Source: Culex pipiens pallens
Taxonomy: Eukaryota; Arthropoda; Insecta; Diptera; Culicidae
Length of the DNA stretch: 64,000 nucleotides
Assembly (NCBI RefSeq): GCF_016801865.2
Contig: NC_068938.1
Location: 7,697,101-7,761,100 of the forward strand
Direction of reading: 5' to 3'
Part shown: in pieces, positions 62,101 through 64,000 of the stretch
Position numbering within the stretch: position 1 is the stretch's first letter
Layout of the letters: every line of letters starts with the position of its first letter
Made by a program: the position numbers and the translations under genes
The notes under the pieces: model-generated
The model's input: the letters and a program-made list of their open reading frames with translations, nothing else
Told to the model about the DNA's origin: nothing
Databases searched by the model: none

Positions 62101-64000
62101 GCCATTTTTTGGTAACTTTTTTGAAAATAATCGCAGTTTTTTTTTAAATTAGTGCACATGTTTGCTCACTTTTGAAAAAAATATTTTTGAAAGGCTGAGA
62201 AAATTCACCATATTTTGCTTTTTTAAACATTGTTGATACGACCCTAAGTTGCTGAGATATCGCCATGCAAAGGTTTAAAAATAGGAAAATTGATGTTTTC
62301 TCAGTCTAACCCAAACAGCCTACCATTTTCTAATGTCAATATCTCATTTTCTAATGATAATATCCGATCTTTTCGAAACAATATTTTTAAATTTTTTAAA
62401 TCTAGACTAACATTTCAAAAGGGCCAAGCATTCAATATTGCGCCCTTTTGAAATGTTAGTCTTGATTTAAAATTTGAGTGTGCAAACATGGGCACTTATT
62501 TTAAAAAAGTAATAAATGTGACTATTTTCAAAAAAGTTACCTAAAATGGCTTTAACTTGAAAACGGTGCACTTTATCAAAATTTCACTAGAGTACTTTTT
62601 GATTGCAAATTTGATTTTACATCGAAAACTGAAGTTGACAAATTTTTGCAACCAATATAGATTCATAACTCGGTCAATTTTTTTTGTACAACCTCGAAAT
62701 TTCTGAAAAGTTGGCATTTGATGTCCCCCAAAAACATATTTATAAAAAAAAGAAATTGTGGTTTTTTTTGCAAATCAAGATTTAGTGACAAAAAGTGAAA
62801 TTAAAAATCACCCATTTTTTTTTACCGCGTATAATTTTTTCAGTATAGTCCTTATCCATACCTACAACTTTGTACAGATAGTTTATACATATTTTTGAAT
62901 ATTCTTATATCATTGGGTCTAGGGGGTGAGATTGAGTCATACAAAAATGCTCAAATTTGTATGACCCAATCTCACCCCCCAGACTCACGGTATGAATTAC
63001 CTTGCATCCAATAGATAATAACAATTACAATTCTTTGAAAAAAGGCAGTGATCTCAAGCTTTAATTTTGTTTTGCTTATTTGAGTTCTGTTTACGATAAA
63101 AAAAAACCAGCACTGATTTGATATCAGGTGTTAATGACATCGTCATGAAAATTAATGGTCATGATGCAATGAGCGCGATTGTTCAAACTTGTTTTTTTTT
63201 TGCTACATCTTTGGATGAATTTACGATGTAGTTTGATGGATTTTAAAGAGTGAAACGTGAACAATTTAGGATTTCTAAGTTTGACTTCCAAGTTTGCAAT
63301 TCAGGTTTGAAACCAAAAAATATATTATGCAATCTTATTTTGTTACCAGTTTAAATTTTCGCCAAAGAAAAAGGTGCAATTTCTGTCAAATCGTTTCAAA
63401 TTAGCGTAATTAAGGTACTTTTCGCAACGCACCCACCTAACCAACCAACCGTCACAAATTGGCAACTTAACCTAATAATTTAACCAATTTTTTTTTTTCT
63501 CTCTCTCTTTTCCCTCAAGTTCCTACTGTTTGTTCGCCTATTTGCTCACGCTTCGGTGGCAACCCTGTTCGGCTACATCTACCAGGGGGTTGGCCCCAAC
63601 GCAAACCAGGTCCTGGCCAACTATGTCTACCTGTACGGTTCAATGCTGATGATGGTCTACACCGGGAAAATGGCCGTCGTGCTGTCATGTGAGAAGATCT
63701 AAAATTTTTAAATCGATTGATTTTTATTAAACAATTTCCTTTTTTTAGTCCAACTCGAAATGGAATCGCTAACTCGAGAGCACTTCAACCGGTGGTACAA
63801 GCTGGGTCCCTACTTTCTATCCGTGCTGGTCATCGAAATCCCCGTCCAGGTCAGTTACCATGGCAACGCGCATCAACGAGCCCGTTAAATTTGCATAAAA
63901 TCTGTCTGATGTGTCAACAACAACAAAACAAACATTCAAAAAAGAGAAAATTATTCCCCAAAAGCCCGGCATAATTAACTTGTTTGTCCACAGATTGCCT
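28843..64000 (+). CDS. ABCG half-transporter, ABCG1/ABCG4 group (gene span, 3' end outside window)
   Basis: Joining eight exons (28843-29155, 38544-38661, 43534-44114, 48305-48427, 53448-53674, 63520-63688, 63749-63849, 63994-64000) gives 546 residues in one frame, with a GT-AG intron at every junction. Layout: Ser/Gly-rich N-terminus (1-80), nucleotide-binding domain (about 83-310) with Walker A GPSGSGKS (127-134), Q-loop (174-175), signature LSGGQ (230-234), Walker B ILFLDE (250-255) and H-loop His287. Then NPADF (333-337), a linker to about 430, and membrane helices from about 433. Family members act as dimers in the plasma or internal membranes and move lipids or other small molecules using ATP; the substrate is unknown. 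About 80-150 C-terminal residues lie beyond the window. Introns 1-5 are long and full of transposons; introns 6 and 7 are 60 and 144 bp. Confidence 0.92.
29156..31538. other. Intron 1, first part
   Basis: AT-rich. 29170-29800 looks single-copy. Near 30970-31070 lies a copy of the GATTGCAAAACAACTG...CACTTTTTTCATTCAAATGTTGAGACCATGG repeat also found near 5400-5690 and 45430-45530. A compact higher-GC stretch at 30370-30530 was not recognised. Confidence 0.45.
31539..31919. mobile_element. pogo/Tigger-like MITE (CAGTCCAGACTCGATTATCC ends)
   Basis: 381 bp. The left end is CAGTCCAGACTCGATTATCC and the right end is its inverse with the last base changed, followed by TA at 31920-31921. GATTATCCGA recurs three times near the left end. 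The same ends occur at 51660 and 52227, where TA precedes the element. TA targets and this type of end fit the pogo branch of Tc1/mariner. No transposase. Confidence 0.7.
31922..35125. other. Intron 1, middle part
   Basis: 32150-33660 is repeat-poor and relatively GC-rich (for example 32800-33330), which could mark regulatory or unique intron sequence. Near 34545-34600 lies the phrase CGATTTGGTGTCTTCGGCAAAGTTGT, related to 42030-42065 and 61740-61775. No exon could be supported: open frames lack splice partners that keep the ABCG frame. Confidence 0.4.
35126..35548 (+). repeat. Multi-hairpin repeat, copy 1
   Basis: About 423 bp. It starts with TAGTAGATTAAGCAACAAGTTGC and ends with TTTCACGACGGAATTGCAAAA. 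Inside are a palindrome (GCAACAAGTTGC), a hairpin built on GTCGTACATTTATCCAACGA and its inverse, and an AGTGCTGAAAAGTT / CAGTGCTGAAAG region that can also fold. Same orientation as copies 2 and 3 and the most diverged of the three. Confidence 0.75.
35603..36980. mobile_element. Foldback element with AGCAATTCCC ends (long form)
   Basis: Ends AGCAATTCCCTACGTAAA and CGTGGGGAATTGCT; the arms match through CCGATCGGGCTCAA, ATTAGACCCGTATT, TAGGGTGGTCCGAAAAATGG and an inner hairpin at about 36030-36240 (TTTTTCGACGCGCCGCG and inverse). Same family as 17328-17821 but with a longer middle. A separate 240-bp element is inserted in the right arm at 36656-36895. Confidence 0.75.
36656..36895. mobile_element. 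240-bp insertion with GGGGAA ends and TA duplication
   Basis: The insertion begins GGGGAAATTCTCG and ends GATGCCGTTCCCC, with TA on each side (36654-36655 and 36896-36897). The related element at 17328-17821 has the empty site at 17786-17799 (GTCTAATTATTTCTG), where a single TA is present. This shows both the borders and the 2-bp TA duplication. Confidence 0.8.
36981..38543. other. Intron 1, last part
   Basis: 36981-37630 is AT-rich with repeat-like phrases. 37630-38540 looks single-copy with higher GC. It ends in TTTTCCCTTTCAG, the acceptor of exon 2. No further exon supported. Confidence 0.45.
38544..38661 (+). CDS. ABCG gene, coding exon 2 (Walker A)
   Basis: Residues 105-143 plus two bases. 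It reads EILHGLNGSFNSGELTAIMG, then PSGSGKSTLLNILADY. Walker A is GPSGSGKS (residues 127-134), which binds the ATP phosphates through Lys133. The acceptor is TTTCAG and the donor GTAAGT. The Asp in ILADY sits where many ABCG proteins have Gly (ILAGY), a mild family variation. Confidence 0.95.
38662..39640. other. Intron 2, first part
   Basis: 38700-39080 is GC-richer and apparently single-copy, with open frames on both strands that have no splice support. The rest is AT-rich. No gene called. Confidence 0.4.
39643..39718 (-). tRNA. tRNA-like sequence, anticodon loop reads TCC (probably a pseudogene or repeat)
   Basis: On the - strand the 76-base sequence has complementary ends (CCGGTA / TACCGG), an anticodon-type stem-loop CTGGA-TTTCCAA-TCCAG, and a T-arm GTGAG-TTCGATT-CTCGT that matches the pol III B box. 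An A-box-like TAGCAGAGTGC is present but lies at base 23 instead of about 8, so no normal D-arm forms. This makes a working tRNA doubtful. tRNA-derived repeat is an alternative. Confidence 0.35.
39766..39845 (-). tRNA. tRNA-like sequence, anticodon loop reads TGT (Thr-like, probably a pseudogene or repeat)
   Basis: On the - strand the 7-bp acceptor-type stem GCCGAGC / GCTCGGC is perfect and is followed by A. CCGT...ACGG can form a D-stem, TTCGC-CTTGTAA-GCGGA an anticodon arm (TGT), and ATGGG-TTCGATT-CCTGT a T-arm with a good B box (GGGTTCGATTCC). At 80 bases it has extra bases after the D-stem and after the T-arm, unusual for a working tRNA. It lies 47 bp from the other tRNA-like sequence, on the same strand. 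Confidence 0.4.
40090..41872. repeat. (TACTTAAAA)n 9-bp satellite with higher-order structure
   Basis: About 198 copies of TACTTAAAA with variants TACTTCAAA, TACTGAAAA, TGCTTAAAA, TGCTTGAAA and TACTTAAAT. Because the unit is a multiple of three and lacks stops in two frames, it gives long false frames of Lys-Ile-Leu or Phe-Lys-Tyr repeats on both strands; these are not proteins. The variants recur in a fixed order 513 bp apart (57 units), so part of the array was duplicated as a block. Confidence 0.96.
41873..42302. other. Intron 2 between satellite and MITE
   Basis: Contains TTTTGAAGGAATTTTCTAATCGATTTGGTGTCTTCGACAAAGT-type sequence at about 42018-42060, a fragment of the repeat family also seen at 61728-61775. 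No gene. Confidence 0.45.
42303..42475. mobile_element. MITE, GGGACCATCC ends, TAA target duplication
   Basis: 173 bp, same family as 13308-13474, with the same ends (GGGACCATCCATAAACCACG and inverse) and G-runs. Flanked by TAA at 42300-42302 and 42476-42478. The TAA/TTA preference across copies supports a PIF/Harbinger origin. Confidence 0.88.
42765..42935. mobile_element. MITE with GGGAGCATTCTTTTATTACG ends
   Basis: 171 bp, ends GGGAGCATTCTTTTATTACG and its inverse with one change (CGTAATAAAAGAACGCTCCC), inner palindrome TTTGTATGGA / TCCATACAAA and G-rich tracts. Flanks are CAA and TAA, a possible decayed 3-bp duplication. Same general design as the GGGACCATCC MITEs but a different sequence. 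Confidence 0.78.
42936..43533. other. Intron 2, last part
   Basis: AT-rich, no repeat recognised; ends in the pyrimidine tract TTCTTCTCCTTCTCCTCCACAG, the acceptor of exon 3. Confidence 0.5.
43534..44114 (+). CDS. ABCG gene, coding exon 3 (Q-loop, signature, Walker B, H-loop)
   Basis: Largest exon: finishes Val144, encodes 145-337, and leaves one base. It holds the Q-loop SCYIQQHD, the ABC signature LSGGQKKRLS, Walker B ILFLDEP with catalytic Glu255, D-loop GLDSSS, and the switch histidine in CTIHTPSALLFEMFD. The protein has HTPS where most ABCG proteins read HQPS; the histidine itself is kept. The exon ends at YHNPADF, a conserved marker of the ABCG1 group. Everything needed for ATP hydrolysis is present. 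Confidence 0.97.
44115..44363. other. Intron 3, first part
   Basis: Donor GTGAGT, then AT-rich sequence without recognised features. Confidence 0.5.
44364..44717. mobile_element. Decayed GGGACCATCC-family MITE carrying a nested element
   Basis: The left end GAGGTCATCCATTAATCACG (44364) and right end GTGTCCACTTGGTTCATGGA...GGTCC (to 44717) are diverged versions of the MITE ends at 13308 and 42303. TAA flanks it at 44361-44363 and 44718-44720. It is longer than its relatives because a CACTGAAAT element (44423-44560) sits inside. Confidence 0.7.
44423..44560. mobile_element. 138-bp CACTGAAAT element, nested
   Basis: Ends CACTGAAATAAAAAAAAGTA and TACTTTTTTTTTCAGTG with inner CTAGGAATTTTGCC and inverse. 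It is a deleted, short version of the 625-bp element at 1352-1976. No clear target duplication. Confidence 0.7.
44718..46434. repeat. Intron 3 with dispersed repeat copy
   Basis: 44860-45000 repeats, with changes, parts of 44230-44300 and 44720-44770 (TTCTTTCTCTCTATTTGCATTG, TTAGAATTCATTTCCA). From about 45290 to 45560 lies a copy of the GAAAACTAATGATTGCAAAA repeat (compare 5210-5700). 46000-46180 resembles 47915-48110. A G-run of 13 lies near 46348. No gene. Confidence 0.5.
46435..47389 (-). mobile_element. Retroposed element with 20-bp target duplication
   Basis: A 955-bp insertion flanked by the perfect 20-bp direct repeat AATCGGTTATTTACGCAATT (46415-46434 and 47390-47409), typical of target-primed reverse transcription. 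Read on -, it starts with about three 117-bp tandem units (landmark CGCGCAGTCCTG at spacings 116-117), passes a T-run, and ends in a short-repeat tail (ATGCT)n at 46435-46454. Tandem 5' monomers and a simple-repeat tail are common in non-LTR retrotransposons. It is too short for reverse transcriptase. A 136-codon open frame on - (46583-46993) is not recognised. Confidence 0.82.
47410..48304. other. Intron 3, last part
   Basis: AT-rich. 47915-48110 is a diverged copy of the repeat near 46000-46180 (ACAGTAGCATAA, CATTTTGTGATAC). The acceptor TCCCTTCCCTCTAG ends at 48304. Confidence 0.45.
48305..48427 (+). CDS. ABCG gene, coding exon 4 (linker)
   Basis: Completes Met338 and encodes 339-378 plus one base: MEIAVGEYGADVGKVIKAAL, then KKYYEMSSECIKLDPIFDDN. 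With exon 3 it gives NPADFMMEIAVGEYG, matching the conserved NPADFVMEVASGEYG type of ABCG1/4. It then becomes a charged linker leading to the membrane domain. Donor GTAAGT. Confidence 0.95.
48428..49587. other. Intron 4, first part
   Basis: 48480-49210 looks single-copy and GC-richer. 49230-49580 is AT-rich with unclassified sequence. No exon supported. Confidence 0.45.
49588..50021. mobile_element. Inverted-repeat element with GGGTGGTTC ends and TA duplication
   Basis: 434 bp, ends GGGTGGTTC and GGACCACCC, flanked by TA at 49586-49587 and 50022-50023. Inner AAAGTCTAACTTTTCA / AAAAGTCTAATTTTCA phrases are shared between the two ends. Related GGGTGGTC termini occur at 6937 and 35747. No coding capacity: the 93-codon frame inside is chance. 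Confidence 0.65.
50118..50548 (+). repeat. Multi-hairpin repeat, copy 2
   Basis: About 431 bp and close to copy 3 (55393-55820). It shows TAGTAGTTTATGCAACAAGT at the start, the long hairpin around TCAGCACGAGTCGTACATTT and its inverse, the second hairpin around AAAGTTCAACTTTTCAGCAC, and the end TTTCACGACGGAATTGCAAA. Confidence 0.85.
50549..51659. repeat. AT-rich dispersed repeat sequence
   Basis: Contains TTTTTTCACAAAAATTCAACTTCCC, TTGAGCCATAGAGAAGAATGG and GATATAGCCACTTAATG, phrases seen near 24940-25200 in intergenic sequence. Style resembles the foldback at 61760-62873, but ends are unclear. Confidence 0.4.
51660..51985. mobile_element. pogo/Tigger-like element, truncated left-end copy
   Basis: Starts CAGTCCAGACTCGATTATCC after TA (51658-51659) and matches the body of 31539-31919 (CTGCGACCCCATTTTAGTCATA, GTAGTTTAGGGGTCATACT). 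It lacks the right end. A separate right-end fragment of the same family lies inverted at 52227-52270. Confidence 0.65.
52227..52270. mobile_element. pogo/Tigger-like element, isolated right end
   Basis: CAGTCCAGACTCGATTATCC followed by GAAGGCCTCGG matches the reverse complement of the right end at 31890-31919, not the left end. TA precedes it. Confidence 0.55.
52271..53447. other. Intron 4, last part
   Basis: 52430-53440 is GC-richer and repeat-poor, with pyrimidine tracts. Open frames of up to 111 codons have no recognisable domain. The acceptor TTCTTCTCTCCTCAG ends at 53447. Confidence 0.4.
53448..53674 (+). CDS. ABCG gene, coding exon 5 (linker and entry to membrane domain)
   Basis: Completes Val379 and encodes 380-454, ending in phase 0. 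The first 50 residues are a charged linker (KITEYNAEKASAKELELLQL and on). The end, SLVMQFLLLLYRSLLQLRRNY, is the connecting helix and start of the membrane domain, matching the QFxxLxxRxxxxxxR pattern of ABCG1/4. Donor GTAAGT at 53675. Confidence 0.94.
53675..54735. other. Intron 5, first part
   Basis: AT-rich, with a diverged fragment near 54300-54420 of the repeat seen at 41950-42080 (GACAGCT...ATTGTATGTAAATATTCGAAAATC). No exon. Confidence 0.4.
54736..54975. mobile_element. 240-bp MITE with CACACTTAGATTT ends
   Basis: Ends CACACTTAGATTTTAACCGA and GGTGAAATAAATCTTAGTGTG. The body repeats TTCGGTAAA and TTTACCGAA in both orientations. No target duplication is evident. Confidence 0.7.
55393..55820 (+). 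repeat. Multi-hairpin repeat, copy 3
   Basis: About 428 bp, closely similar to copy 2 in the same orientation. The first hairpin (about 55429-55500) is almost perfect: TTTTTTCAGCACGAGTCGTA pairs with TACGACGAGTGCTGAAAAAA around GTTCACCGA. The second (about 55645-55725) is built on AGTGCTGAAAAGTT. A further GCAACAAGTTGCAAAAA lies just after it at 55876-55892. Confidence 0.85.
55901..56935. mobile_element. Inverted-repeat element with GGGGGTAAGACGGCCA motifs
   Basis: 1,035 bp. The left end has GGGGGTAAGACGACCACC and GTAAGACGGTCA. The right end has TGGCCGTCTTACCCC and GGCCGTCTTACCCCC. Two further inverted copies lie at about 56441-56475, the second with one change. The middle is AT-rich and non-coding. 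Target duplication not clear. Confidence 0.7.
56936..59593. other. Intron 5, middle part
   Basis: 56936-57770 is AT-rich without recognised structure. 57770-58860 is repeat-poor and relatively GC-rich, a candidate for unique or regulatory intron sequence. 58860-59590 is again AT-rich. Confidence 0.4.
59594..59625. repeat. (GTATT)n microsatellite
   Basis: About six copies of GTATT in a row, just before the left end of the foldback element at 59652. Confidence 0.9.
59652..61033. mobile_element. 1.4-kb foldback element
   Basis: The left arm starts TTCTCTACCAACTCACACGA and the right arm ends with its inverse near 61033. Arms of about 640 bp surround a short centre with TTTGTCGTCGTTG...GACGACGAAACAG (about 60300-60370). 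Landmarks GTCCCTTTGACACC and ACCCCTCTTCGATTTGCGTG appear in both arms. A solo end of the same family lies at 28078-28130. Open frames in the arms are mirrored and not genes. Confidence 0.8.
61760..62873. mobile_element. 1.1-kb foldback element
   Basis: Outer ends ACAAAGTTGTAGGTATGGAT and its inverse; arms continue through TTAAATTAAAAATCACC-type, TTTCAGAAATTTC and ATTTGCAATCAAAAAGTACT sequence. The centre near 62390-62470 has a smaller hairpin (CTAACATTTCAAAAGGGC and inverse). Fragments of its outer part occur at about 34550 and 42035. Non-coding. Confidence 0.75.
62916..62986. mobile_element. 71-bp hairpin with GGGGGTGAGATTGAGTCATA
   Basis: GGTCTAGGGGGTGAGATTGA...ACAAA pairs with TTTGTATGACCCAATCTCAC...AGACTC across a 10-base loop, with few mismatches. 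It may be a minimal MITE of the same type as 4055-4277, 21908-22830 and 55901-56935. Confidence 0.6.
62987..63519. other. Intron 5, last part
   Basis: AT-rich, repeat-poor; ends in a long pyrimidine tract and TCCCTCAAG, the acceptor of exon 6. Confidence 0.5.
63520..63688 (+). CDS. ABCG gene, coding exon 6 (transmembrane helices 1-2)
   Basis: Residues 455-510 plus one base. It opens FLLFVRLFAHASVATLFGYI and contains two hydrophobic segments (about 455-475 and 490-510) joined by YQGVGPNANQ, like the GIGNEA loop region in ABCG1. The acceptor AG at 63518-63519 keeps the frame from phase 0. The 60-bp intron 6 follows (63689-63748). Confidence 0.94.
63749..63849 (+). CDS. ABCG gene, coding exon 7
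   Basis: Completes Phe511 and encodes 512-544: QLEMESLTREHFNRWYKLGP, then YFLSVLVIEIPVQ. This is the conserved LExxxxxREHxNxWY cytosolic turn followed by the next membrane helix, well known in ABCG1/4. Intron 7 (63850-63993, 144 bp) follows. Confidence 0.95.
63994..64000 (+). CDS. ABCG gene, coding exon 8, cut by the window end
   Basis: After TTGTTTGTCCACAG the frame continues ATT GCC T (Ile, Ala), giving IPVQIA across the junction, as expected for the IPFQI-type helix. The rest lies outside the window. Confidence 0.8.

Overview
This is a 64 kb piece of an AT-rich, repeat-filled arthropod genome, most likely a mosquito and perhaps Culex. The species is an inference from the repeat style, the GT-AG introns and the ABCG genes. 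Nothing in it is bacterial: there are no operons, CRISPR arrays or rRNA genes. Nearly all long open frames are chance frames inside repeats.

The window holds two ABCG half-transporter genes in tandem on the + strand. Positions 1-310 are the last two exons of the upstream gene (C-terminal part of the membrane domain), followed by a poly(A) signal at 641-646. The second gene has its ATG at 28843 and eight coding exons in the window (28843-29155, 38544-38661, 43534-44114, 48305-48427, 53448-53674, 63520-63688, 63749-63849 and 63994 onward). All splice phases agree and give 546 residues before the window ends. Its order is nucleotide-binding domain, then membrane domain, as in the ABCG1/ABCG4 group. 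A coding-upstream exon begins at 28653 and carries two overlapping uORFs. An ATG-free block flanked by good splice sites (18797-19194) and an ATG-free, initiator-containing region (about 15.5-16.0 kb) are candidates for further 5' UTR and promoter.

The 15 kb between the genes and the long introns (9.4, 4.9, 4.2, 5.0 and 9.8 kb) are packed with repeats. These include long foldback elements, small MITEs, a hAT-type element with a perfect 8-bp target duplication, a retroposed element with a 20-bp target duplication, a 7-bp satellite and a 9-bp satellite (about 1.8 kb each), and a pair of tRNA-like sequences. Several insertions can be reconstructed from the window alone, because the uninterrupted sequence is also present. 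The clearest is a four-level nest at 10.26-14.42 kb: 7-bp satellite, 2.2 kb element, 157-bp tandem repeats, 167-bp MITE.

I found no new protein system. The most interesting material is the repeat biology: precise nested insertions, a family with several internal hairpins present three times in introns of one gene, a perfect 67-bp inverted repeat with a possible ribozyme-like core, and foldback elements that share a G-rich motif.
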